A DNA stretch of 64,000 nt from Amaranthus tricolor (taxonomy: Eukaryota; Streptophyta; Magnoliopsida; Caryophyllales; Amaranthaceae): assembly GCF_026212465.1 (NCBI RefSeq), contig NC_080047.1:38560019-38624018 (forward strand). The letters are read 5' to 3'. Positions 1 through 10,761 of this stretch are shown piece after piece. Below the pieces are notes generated by a model that was not told the origin of the DNA, did no database searches, and was given only the letters and a program-made list of their open reading frames with translations. The number at the start of each line of letters is the position of its first letter. The stretch's first letter is position 1. Position numbers and translations under genes: made by a program.

Positions 1-693
1 ATAAACGGTTACTATCTGTGCTTGTGTCTTATGAAATCATCTTATGTTGTTTTATAATAAAATGTTATCTAGTAGTTGGCCTTATTATATTTGAAGCTAG
101 TTATTGACGTGTACGTGTTTGTGTTTATGTTTGATTGTTGATGACTTTCTATGATTGTCTTGCTATGACACATTGGCCTTTGGTCTAATGTCGAGCAGCA
201 GGAGGATCATAGACAGGCGTAGCAGGTATTGGAGCTTCTTTTGCATTGCATTGCATTGGGGGAGAGTGATGAGGGCGAAGCATAACCTGTGTCATACCGT
301 TATCTTTCGATTTTGTAGCTCTTGTTATCTTTTGTAAACTTTGGTTGTATATGTTTTGTTATGAGCCCTTGTGTCCTCCCTTGTATATTTGTATTTCCGT
401 TGCGTAGTTTATAACTCTGTATGGTTTTAAGGAGTTAAGTCATTTTAAAACGCAAATGTCGACACTAGAACCACCATCCATGCTTGGCATGTTGATTTGA
501 GAAGTCGGCGACGAATCATTCCGCCGTGATGTGAGATTTTAAAGGCAATGATGCCTTAGATTAGTTTAATGTTTTTATTTTGCTAAGTGCTCTACCACAT
601 GTTCGATGTTTAGAAGAGATGCTGACGAAATTTTCACTCACCTTTTTAAAGTTAATATTTAATATTTATCCAAATTCTTTTCCTTTTCTTTTA
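1..693. other. Non-coding, probable retrotransposon remnant
   Basis: No convincing gene is seen. The stretch reads like the inside of an old LTR element and ends next to a TGTAACA...TGTTACA unit. It is less AT-rich than the flanking DNA. No PBS, PPT or pol motif could be identified, so the assignment is a guess. Confidence 0.25.
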
Positions 694-766
694 TGTAACA
701 CCCGAATTTTCTCCCGTCCATTACGGTTTTGGTTTCGTTAAGGGGTCGAAAATTCAGGGTTGTTAC
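694..766. repeat. Short fold-back unit with TGTAACA / TGTTACA ends
   Basis: The ends are imperfect inverted copies (TGTAACACCCGAATTTTC against the reverse complement TGTAACAACCCTGAATTTTC), so the 73-bp unit could fold into a hairpin. The TGTAACA...TGTTACA termini resemble gypsy LTR ends. It may be the terminus of a deleted LTR or a tiny MITE. No target duplication was recognised. Confidence 0.35.
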
Positions 767-2298
767 ATTCTGGGTCTGAAAATTTTGAAGCCTTAGGGTC
801 CAGATCCGGGTCTGTATCTATAAAAAATAAAAGGGTCTGGGTCTGGATCTATAAAAAATAAAAGGGTCCGGGTCCGGGTCCGGGTCTGGCCAGACCCGCC
901 CCATGACCATCCCTAACTCAGACTAAAAGATTATTGGATGAACTTATATAAAACTATTCGGGGCAGTTCAAGTCTAAATAGGCTTTGACCCACCTTACAC
1001 GCTTAAAATTCTTACTTGGCCCATTAAAACTTATACCCTATCCGACACTATTAAGTTAAGCTAGACTTATATATTGTCAATACCATCATATAATGGGGAA
1101 AACACGAGTTACACACATTTCATAATAAGCTATGGAGATATCATCCCAAAACCATATGAGAATAGAAGAAAGAGCTCCAATGACTCATAAAGAGTGCACA
1201 TCATATTTAATTCCACGATGTGGGACAAAATATCCTTACATGCGCGCACACACACACACCCAACTAGGGCTAAACAAATATTAATCCAAACCACACCAAA
1301 TCGTGATTTTTAGTATTTGGTCTGGTCTAAATACAGTCTAAACGGTCTGGTCTGATTTTTTCAAAAAAATTACATTTTACGATCTAGTCTTGATTTTTTA
1401 TTTTTCGGTTCAGTTTAGACTGCAAACCGTACTATGATTGAAAACCATAAATTTTCTTTAAAAAATAGGTTGATACCTAGATATTTCAAGATATAGTTAT
1501 TTTTATATAGTAATATATTAGTGAATGATGGTGATGTAATCAACTAATTACAAATTATTATTTTTGGTGATTGTAGGTGCAAAATAAATACATAAACACA
1601 TATATTAATTTGGAAAAAAATTAAAAAACTGTAGACTAGACTAGACCGTTGTAGAACGGTTTGGTCTGGTTCAGTCTAAATTTAGTGTCGGACCAGACTA
1701 AACTAGACCGTGTGCATCTCTACCCCCACACATGTGAACCCCATTAAGTTTGCATATGGGAGTAATCAATTAGGATAGAAACGATATTCTTTTCGAACCT
1801 ACCATTTTAATTTTTGATTGAACCATCAACTTTGTTAGCATGTTATAAAGTAATTCAATGAGAAAGCTTTTATATGAAATTTATAATATGTTTTGTATTA
1901 TTTTCTCAAACCCGATACAAGATACATAACACGTCACACCTATTTATATTAAGGTAAGCGTTAATAAAATGATCTAGATCCTTGTTAGTAGCAACAAATT
2001 CTGACCTAGATCTAGTTGGTAACAGTTTCCTATTTTTCTCTCTTAATATTATGTTTTATTTTCTAAAAGACCAAACCTGGCCTGGTCCGGCCCGCTAAAC
2101 AACTATATTTAACATGATTGAAGTTCACAAATTTTTGTTTGAAATGGTTTCTCCGTGTGACATTTCTTATACATGGATAGAAGAACCCAACTTATACAAT
2201 TATTAGCATATAGACTCCTTATTGTTAGGTCGTTTCTCTGAAAGACGGTCTTTCACTGAGAAACGGTCTTTTATAAGAGTAGCTCATTAAACTTAATA
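767..2298. other. Intergenic, repeat-rich, no gene seen
   Basis: It contains a short direct repeat at about 812-870 built on GGGTCTGGGTCTGG plus TATAAAAAATAAAA. At 1262-1725 there is a region dense in GGTCTGGTC / GACCAGAC motifs at both ends, possibly an old inverted-repeat element. At 2226-2280 a fragment with GAGAAACGGTCTTT resembles the ends of MITEs elsewhere in the window. No open reading frame is convincing. Confidence 0.4.
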
Positions 2299-2520
2299 CT
2301 ACATTTTGGATTGGATTTGAGAAGTCAAACTCATAAACTCTTGATCCTATAACAAAGCACTCATCGTAGTAGGAGCAAGAGAAACTTGGAGATCTACACT
2401 TCCATCAAGTTCAGCACTCGGATATATTGTGACTAATCCATCTTCATTTTCATATCCCATCGGAACCCCCAAAGGTTTACCCAACCCAAATTTTTCACAG
2501 TAAAAACCCAATATTGGAGG

Positions 2521-2645
2521 AAAATTTGAAATCAATAAGCGAAAAATTAAAAAAATGAAGTAATTAATCTAAGTTTTAAATTTATTCCAAAAGTAAGCGT
2601 GAAAATCCCAAACCATAAATTTGCAGCTGTTCGCAGTTACTATGT
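2521..2645 (+). repeat. MULE left terminal inverted repeat
   Basis: It begins AAAATTTGAAATCAATAAGC and pairs with the right end of the element. It contains one arm of the CTGTTCGCAGTTA palindrome present in full at the right end, followed by divergent T-rich sequence. Confidence 0.85.
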
Positions 2646-2854
2646 AATATTTTTTTTTCCTAATTTTTGAGTTGTTATTTGTTGTTTTTGCATTAGAGAC
2701 ATTAGAATAAGTAATTACAATTCAATGTTTGTTTCAAGCGGCATGATTCATCGCCAAAACTCCAATCATTCGTAAGTGAAAGCTTGGAGGCTATGATAAA
2801 GTAATTAAACATATATATACAACAAAATATATACAAATATTTTGAAAAATACAA

Positions 2855-3036
<182 letters not shown>

Positions 3037-3061
3037 GATCCAAATACACAAAAGTTAATCG

Positions 3062-4140
3062 TTAACGCTCACGACCCTCATCTACCCTATCCAACTGAGT
3101 TGGTCTTCTACGCCTCCTACGATAATAAGAGGCGTTTGGGTGTCGCTCTGGCAGTGGAGGGGACTGGTACTGTGATGGCTGTGATGGCCCAGCTTGCGAG
3201 TTCTCCGCAACGTCAACGAGGTATGAATGGTCCATCTCCTCCAAATGATAGTAATAAACACGACATGAGACGTGCGTATGGGCGGTAGTCGGTGAGGAGT
3301 CTGCAGCAACTTTCGGTATGAAGTGCTGGAACTGCGAGCCGACGAGCATGCCATGCGCAATCTCCCTCACCGGCTCCTCGTGGCTGTACCGCATCACTGC
3401 TGCCGCACCTTGTGCCTGCAATTAATATTAAGTTAATGTAACATTATATTATTTAATCGGAAACTTAATCATATAAATGCAAATGAAGACTTACAAATTG
3501 GGTCATTGTAGACGCAGCCGGTGCGTAATGTGCTGCTGCCAAGATGGCACGTGGTGTCATCCATCGACGCGTGATGGAGAGGAACCACAGCATGTAGTCT
3601 GGTGTAGTAGGTGCGCCATGGACATCGATCGGCGCACCTTGTGCCAGCAGCTCCAGTCTACCATCCAACTAGCGATGTGACGCCAGTTGATGTCCATCTA
3701 GTTTGCCGTACCCTGATTTATGCGCGAAATCTAGTGCAGCTGGGGTTCAGTGTCACAAGGCGGTGGAATGCCCTGTACCAACCCATATTGGCGCAGTACG
3801 CGCTCTGGTAGATGTACTTCTACAATGTCGAAGCATATGAGTGGCACAGAAGCCCTCCACGCACCTGAATGAATCCCCGAGTGTTTGGGTACAACTGCGT
3901 AGGCTTCCGCAGGGTATGGGTCCCACAAAAACTAAAATACATGTTATGAAAATGTAAGTGATATGTTAATTAAATTGTACTAATGTTAATGAGTACTGAA
4001 ATATTTACCTGGTTGGGTCGTAGCAGGTCTAACTGTTCTCGGTAGAATCCTAACCTGGCATCCCAAAGAGGAGTACTCCTGTGCTCATGCTGCATAGTCA
4101 AGACACTAGGATCTAGGGGTCCTGGAGCTGCTGGATCCAT
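3062..4140 (-). pseudogene. PMD (plant mobile domain) gene inside the MULE
   Basis: The product resembles plant mobile domain proteins, often labelled serine/threonine phosphatase 7 long form-like, a family known from MULE and gypsy transposons and from the host MAIN/MAIL proteins. Exon 1 is 4009-4140 (ATG at 4138-4140, 44 codons, containing WDARLGFYREQLDLL). Exon 2 is 3495-3931, with the hallmark runs VPLICFDIVEVHLPERVL, RQYGLVQGIPPPCD and YMLWFLSITRRWMTPR. Exon 3 is 3062-3415, a low-complexity C-terminus rich in P, S and R. GT-AG sites fit at both introns. Exon 2 has two in-frame stops (just after EPQLH, then about 12 codons on) and a frameshift before MDGRLELL, so it is probably dead. It follows mudrA on the same strand with about 120 bp between, the place mudrB holds in maize MuDR. 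Confidence 0.75.
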
Positions 4141-4194
4141 CTCCTCTACTGCTTTGTTCGCAGTAGCTTTAGTTAATATTACAATTATGTAATT

Positions 4195-4277
4195 ATGTAT
4201 AATATATATAACATATTACCTTGAGTTACAAATTATCATGCTAGTATAATATATATAACATATTACCTTGAGTTACA
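4195..4277. repeat. 48-bp tandem duplication at the end of mudrA
   Basis: The segment TATAATATATATAACATATT plus ACCTTGAGTTACA occurs twice (about 4198-4231 and 4246-4277). On the minus strand it contains the last mudrA codons and an AAGGTAA that serves as stop and could also act as a splice donor. Confidence 0.7.
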
Positions 4278-6634
4278 GGTTCTAGTGTTGTGACCTTCGC
4301 TCCCACAACGACGACAATTAGATCGTTTCTTTCTACCATTATCCATTTCGTTGGCGATTCTCCTAGACTTAGGCCTCCCTTTACCCCGAATTTGATCGGG
4401 ATCATGTCTAAGTTCAAAGCACGTGTATTGCGGCCATGACCTCTTATCGATCATTGGCATAAAGTGATGTTCGTATGTACTTGCATAACTTTGAGATGTA
4501 TAGCGCGGATCCACAAACCTCTCATATGAAAGGTGTCGTTTGATCCAAACAGCAAGTATATGTGAACAAGGTAGGTGGTATATCTCAAGTTTGTTACATG
4601 TGCAATTCATTTGATTCAAGTCTACAAGTTGAATCTTACCCCCCTTGGACGATCCTCTAGTTCCCAGTTTTAACTTCGAATACACAACTTCTATAATCAA
4701 ATGCGATTATGTCATGGAAATTTGCCTTCTCAGTATTTCTATTGATAATCCTAGTCGTTTACCAGATAGAAGGTGAATTCAACAAGTGCTGTCAAAGGTA
4801 AGATACGTACACCCTTCATCACATAGTTGAAAACTTCAGCTAAGTTCGTGTTAATAATGCCATACCTATGACCTTCATCATGACACAACGACCACTTAGA
4901 CATATCCCCCACGTCATCAATCCAGAAAATTGCCTCTCGTTTCGCAGTTGCAATTGCCTTTAAACCATGCATTACCTTAACTTGTTGTCTTTGCTCAGCT
5001 GTTTTACCAAACAACTTCTTCAATTGAACATTACCCATAGCATGATTGAAGTTGCTAAGCAAATGGCGTAAGCAAAACCTATGATAAGCATTAGGTAGTT
5101 GCCACTCCGGATCTTCCATGGTTGCTAAAATACCAGCGTGTCTATCAGAAATAACGCATAAACCCATCCTCTGTGTGACATGCTTACGAATACAAGCCAT
5201 GAACCACGACCATGCACTTATATTCTCCTTCTCTACCAAGGCAAAGGCTAATGGAAAGATTCACTTATCACCATCTTGGGCAATGGCAGTCAATAAGGTA
5301 TGACGATATTTACCATACAAGTGTGTGCCGTCAATGGCGATAAGAGGTTTACAATAATTGAAGCCTTCAATGCAAGGTTTACAGGCCCAAAACACACGTT
5401 GGAAGGTCCTAATATTAGGTCTCACATATACACCCGTGTCATTGTCCTCCTTAAAATACCACTCAAGTACTAACTTCGGGTTGGAATGTTGCAAAGCTTC
5501 TAAAAAGCGTGGAAGGAGTGAGTAAGAACCTTCCCTGGTCCCGTAAATGGGCAACAAGGCTTGTTGCTTTGCACACCACGCTCGCTTATAATTCACATCC
5601 ACACCAAAATGATCTTTAACCATCTGCCGTATGACAGATACCTTAATGGATGGGTCTTTAGCAACACAATTTCTAATGACATTGTTAATGACAGAAGATG
5701 TCAGGTGAATGTGTCCAGCCGAAACAGTGTCACTACCCAACACACAAGAACCATGCTTACCCTTATATGTAACAATACGCCATGAAGATAAATAAGAATC
5801 AAACGTAGCCCTAAGTCTCCACAAACAACCCCGCTTGCACTTCAAGGTAAGGACAGTTTGGTTCGAGGTTTCCGTTCTGTACTCCACATTTCTGCGAATG
5901 TGATACACTCTGATAGCTTCCAACAACGCTTCCTTGCTATCAAACATCATACCCTTCTCAAACTCTCCATCTTCGGTGTATGTGGTATCACAAGCCCAAG
6001 TCCTCCATGAGTTTTCCTCCTTATACTCGTCTAAAGGTGGACATAGGGCATAAGGTGTAGGAGGAATGATTATAGGAATGTTGCCTAGGGTCATGTCATT
6101 TACTAGCGCATCCGTATCGACATCCACTTCGTCCTCAGAAGAATCATCAATGAGCTCATTACTCTCATTTCCATCATCCCATGCCAAGGTCCTATCTCAG
6201 CAGTTTTTCCTAAGTTAACCATTGTATCAATTGGAACTTGATTCATAGGGGGTTCAGAAAAAGTACAAGATGCGGAAGAAACGACGGGATTTACAGTTTT
6301 ATGAGTTAAAATAGGCATAGAGGTAGAAGTAGGATTAGAAGCAACTACATTCCCTAATGGTACTTCTTCTACGTATAACTCCAAAGAGGGAATTTGGGTG
6401 GACTTTAAATGCTCCCACATAGCATCTATAGCCTCATCATCCTCAACAAGAAAGACAAGCAATTCTCCACTCATGTCATATTTAAAGCTTATATTTACGG
6501 TACTTCTAGTAGGGTCCAATCCAATCTTAGAACATATAAAACGTTTAAAGTGGTTCAAATCCATGTTCGAATTGCAAGCAAACAACTTACGTTTTCCCCC
6601 AACATAATGAACTTTGCCACTACTTTCTCAAATA
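4263..6634 (-). pseudogene. mudrA: mudrA-type MULE transposase, degenerate
   Basis: This would be the DDE transposase of the element. Domains in order: a PB1-like N-terminus (KVHYVGGKRK, then ICSKIGLDP and SGELLVFLVEDDEAI, about 6440-6634); the MuDR DNA-binding region (MMFDSKEALLEAIRVYHI, CKRGCLWRLRAT); the catalytic core with the first Asp in IAIDGTHLYGKY, the second in CVISDRHAGI and a candidate Glu in NTNLAEVFN; a SWIM zinc finger (CTCNKLEIYHLPCSHILAVW); and a C-terminal CCHC knuckle (CRRCGSEGHNTRTC). Lesions: a frameshift near 6190, an in-frame TGA at 5258-5260 right after AQDGDK, a frameshift near 4755 and a TAA just upstream of the SWIM region. The true start is unclear, as no ATG lies upstream of the PB1-like segment in this frame. 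Catalytic residues remain recognisable, so the decay looks recent. Confidence 0.9.
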
Positions 6635-7300
6635 CAACAATTCCGAAAACATACTATAGTCACGCGAAATGATGTCATTTTCTACATTAATACAAAGAAA
6701 ATCAACATCATCATCAACTTCATGCCCATACAAGTACATTATATTCATTTGATTATAATCTTTTTTGGTCTAAAAATTATAAAAATCCATAATGTAACTA
6801 AGTTCATAGATATATAATACACATAAAATCCAAATAATAAATCAATTCATAACTTCATAAATAATATTTCTAATACCAACACCAACATCAACATCAACAT
6901 TTCTAATAATATTATCAACATTGAATTCAACTAATTCAACATTACTTCAAAACACAACATAAAGCTATAAAAACAATTAAAAATTACCTTGAATAGTTAT
7001 GGATAATTAAGAAGAGTCTTGATTTAACAACTAGTAACATACATTTGAAAATATAAGCAAATTTGATTATAACCCTAAAAAACTACATATACACCAAAAA
7101 AACACAAATTTACTTTTGAACAAGTTAGAGTATCCCACACTAATTTTAAAGTGTCAAATTGAAAAAGGAATGCAAGAATTGATTTATTGAATCAATGGTT
7201 TTAGAGGGAGAATGTCGAGTGTGAAGGTAGGGTATTGAGAAATGGGGAAAAATGGAAAAAAAGAAACTGATGCGTGTTTTTGTGCAGCAGGTCTGTTCGC

Positions 7301-7425
7301 AGTTACTAACTGCGAACAGCTCCAAACCTAAGGTTTGGAATTTTCACGCTTACTTTTTGAATAATTTTAAAACTTAAATTATTTGGTTCATTTTCTTAAA
7401 TTTTTCACTTATTGATTTCAAATTT
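7301..7425 (-). repeat. MULE right terminal inverted repeat
   Basis: Inverted copy of the left end. Its inner edge lies in a perfect palindrome (7293-7319, 13-bp arms CTGTTCGCAGTTA around one base), and a second palindrome (7322-7338, CCAAACCT / AGGTTTGG) lies within it. These could be transposase or host-factor binding sites, which is inference. Confidence 0.85.
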
Positions 7426-7434
7426 TATTGGAGA

Positions 7435-7690
7435 TCCCGCGTTAAACAACGGGTTAGGCCCAGTTGAACCCAAACCAGGAAGTACCAAATTTGGACTCGC
7501 AGAAAAAATCTTACGGGCCACTTTTTGATTCACTCCCATCACCTCTCTGTGTAGTGTGAGGCAGCCCAACCCAAATTGTTAGCAAATAGGTCACCCACAT
7601 TTTCAACATGTTATTAAGATATGAACAACGAAGGAACACGAGAGAAATAGATGATGATGACAACGACATGAATATTTCAAGATCTTACGT
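7435..7690 (-). other. BAHD remnant between MULE and HXXXD exon
   Basis: Read on the minus strand, a GTAAGA that looks like a splice donor follows the HCLVDGT codons (about 7690). After about 80 bp of intron-like sequence the reading resumes with FANNLGWAASHYTER (about 7590). Most of the middle of a BAHD enzyme is absent, so this is either an internal deletion or an intron that absorbed the loss. Confidence 0.55.
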
Positions 7691-8028
7691 ACCATCTACT
7701 AAGCAATGATTAGCGCTTGTTCCGAGCAATACCCCATCTTTAAACACTGTTACCTGAACAACAAATAAAGAATTTGAGTGTCCGCCATAATTTATTAAAT
7801 TATCACCAAAGTTGAAAAATGATTGAGGCACCAAAGGAATATCTTTGTTAAGAGACATGATATCATCAAGTCTAAGGTCAGGGGGCTATGGCATGAATCA
7901 CCCCCTCGACTTTTAGAAAATTCAACGTAAATGCGTGATCATTCCTTATATGATTCAGTAACAAGTTGGCCTCCTAAAGGGTAAAAATGGACTAAGGCAA
8001 TTGAGAGTGAGTGCTTAAGCTTTTCAAA

Positions 8029-8496
<468 letters not shown>

Positions 8497-8498
8497 TA

Positions 8499-8946
8499 CT
8501 TCCTTCGTTTTCTAATGTTTTTTCCCATTTACTTTTTACACGGTTTTCAAAGTATACTTTGATTCTTAATATCTCTAAATATGCATCATAAAAAAATTAT
8601 AAAAAATATATAATAAAAAATTATAAAAAATTATAAAATGTTCTTCTCATGTAATTACGTCTCTTTATCGTACTCGAGCCGAGGGATTCCCTTGGTCACG
8701 CTCTCCTTTATGGGTATGAGTTGCCGCCGTCCTTCTCTCCCCAGACCCTGTCCATAGTTTCTCTATGAGTGGGATACACTGAGTAAGATGATGATGATGA
8801 TGATGATGATGATACTTTAAGATGAATCTAACAAGATCTCACATAGATATATTTTATCATTTATATATGTCTTTAAAATTTTAATCAAATTTCTCTCTTC
8901 AAAATAAAATATTCTAAATGGAAAGAACATTAGAAAAGAGAGGGAG
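8499..8946. mobile_element. Stowaway-like MITE with a nested repeat
   Basis: The ends are inverted copies: the left begins CTTCCTTCGTTTTCTAATG, and the right end reverse-complemented begins CTCCCTCTCTTTTCTAATG. They are flanked by TA (8497-8498 and 8947-8948), as in Stowaway/mariner MITEs. The centre holds a foreign ~160-bp repeat with a (GAT)n tail (8655-8813), which explains the unusual length. Confidence 0.7.
8655..8813 (+). repeat. Short dispersed repeat with (GAT)n tail, copy 1
   Basis: It contains CGAGCCGAGGGATTCCC, a CTCCTTTATGGGTATGAGTTG block, CCCAGACCCTG and GTGGGATACACTGAG, and ends in about eight GAT units. This layout is like the 3' part of Au-type plant SINEs or an RTE LINE 3' end. 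Related copies lie at 9808-10020 and 63352-63562. Confidence 0.6.
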
Positions 8947-9084
8947 TAATAAATTAGTTACTCAAGTGAAAGTCATTATGAAATTGATAATATAAATATA
9001 ATTGTGTTAATACAATACTCCGTACTAATTAATAAGATTGTCGCATTAATTTTTGATACTATTTACAAGATTTTGCTAATTTTT

Positions 9085-9340
9085 AAATGAGATGGTCTCA
9101 CAGTGAAATCATCTTTATTGGGTTAGCCCAATACACATTTTTTGTCTTAAAGTGATTATTTGTAACATTAAGTGATCACTTATAATTTTAAAATAATTAA
9201 TTTTTATAGTCTTAGAGTGATTAATTATAACATTTTAACGATCACTTACAATCTTAAAATAATCAATCAAAGAAATATGCTAATTATATGGACACGTCTC
9301 ATGGTGAGACGGTCTCATACAAGACAAGCTGAATTTCACT
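9085..9340. mobile_element. MITE with GAGATGGTCTCAC-type inverted ends
   Basis: The left end ATGAGATGGTCTCACAGTG and the reverse complement of the right end, TATGAGACCGTCTCACCATG, are imperfect inverted repeats around an AT-rich centre with repeated AAGTGATCACTTA motifs. Exact borders and target duplication were not fixed. A related end is seen near 10235-10365. Confidence 0.5.
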
Positions 9341-9703
9341 AATTTATACTTGATTTATAAGATAAAGCATTGTCAAGTGGTAACTTATTTGATTCGTTTC
9401 AATGTAATACTTTATAATTTTTCATTATGTATAATAAGAAATTAAGCATTAAATAAGTGTATTAAATAAGATGTAAAAAGTAAATGTGACATTTTTATTG
9501 GATAGGAGGGAGTATAATCAATAAACATTCATAACTTAAACTAGCAGATCTAATTAATTACATACCATGGATTAAGTTGTAGGTCAATGGAAAAAATTAT
9601 AAATAATTAGACATTTTGAAGCGCCTTATGCCCTTATTCCTATTTTCGACTACTAAATTCCTTTTCGTTTACTTGGGTGCTCATCTTCTCTGATTTTTAC
9701 TCG

Positions 9704-9735
<32 letters not shown>

Positions 9736-9807
9736 TTCATTATTTTTTTTATTTTTTTATAATTTTATTTTATCTTTATACATTTTATTTATCATTGTTT
9801 TATGTTT
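9341..9807. other. Intergenic, partial Stowaway end and (ATT)n
   Basis: A lone Stowaway-type right end (AGGAGGGAGTA, about 9506) has no clear partner. An (ATT)n run lies at about 9707-9735. No gene is seen. Confidence 0.4.
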
Positions 9808-10020
9808 AAGGGTCACACTTGTATGATAAGATGCAGACTTGCGGAGTTAACTTCAACCTCACTCGGTCCAATCCGTTGCTGAAACTTCTCTTATTCTTTC
9901 TCAAGTTAATGGACTTTTTGACCACACTCTCCTTTATAAATATGAATTGCCGTCATCCTTCCCTCTCGATCCTAACCATAATTTTCTATGAACGGGATAC
10001 ACCGGGTATAATAATGATAA
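9808..10020 (+). repeat. Short dispersed repeat with ATGATAAT tail, copy 2
   Basis: It shares GATGCAGACTTGCG and GAGTTA near its left with the copy at 63352, and the CTCCTTTATAAATATGAATTG, TCCTAACCATA and GGGATACACCGGGTA blocks with copy 1. It ends in ATAATGATAAT. Open frames across it are not coding. Confidence 0.55.
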
Positions 10021-10761
10021 TACAATTATTTGATTGTACAAGAGGTTTGCAATGGTGTTTTGTACTAGATACTTTTAATTAACTAAACGATAATTACAAT
10101 ATAATCATTTGATAATCACAAATTATTGGTACATCTAAGCAAGTGATGATATACAGCTAAGTCCATGTCAACATTCTTACATTTGAAGTCATCTTGATGT
10201 TTTAGTCATAAATTAGACATGAAATTCATCTCGCACAAATTGTTGTATGAGATAATCTCACCGAGAAACAAATTTCATATATTGGTCAAAAAGCCCATGT
10301 AATATACATTATGAGAATATAGACTCCTTTCTTGGGGTCGATCTCTTACAAGAGACATATTGTATAGATGATATTAAAAAAGAGGTTAAATATGTAGATG
10401 AGATAAATGGGTGGTTTGGTCCATTTTCAAATAAGAAAACTGAGCAAAACAAATTGGACAACATGAAATAGAAAATGAGTCAAACCGAAAAGTGCGGAAG
10501 TAGTACTTCAAAAATATTAAGTTCATTTGCACCCCTGTATTGTAATTGTAAACAATATGCAAGATACCATACTTCTATTGAACACTCACCAGCCAAAGCT
10601 AATACCTGTAATTTTCACAAGAATCTGCAAAGTTTGAGATATACCAGTTTTCAAATACTTACTAATTTGGTGCGGCAACAAACTGTGACCGATAGGAATA
10701 TGTAACGCGTGCTGTTAGGAATACCTCGTCTGAAATACAACAAGACTAACCCGAAATCAAA
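10021..10761. other. Intergenic downstream of the coiled-coil gene
   Basis: AT-rich. It holds a MITE-end fragment near 10235-10365 (GTATGAGATAATCTCACCGAG and CTTACAAGAGAC). The last part is probably the 3' UTR of the minus-strand gene that ends at 10762. Confidence 0.35.
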
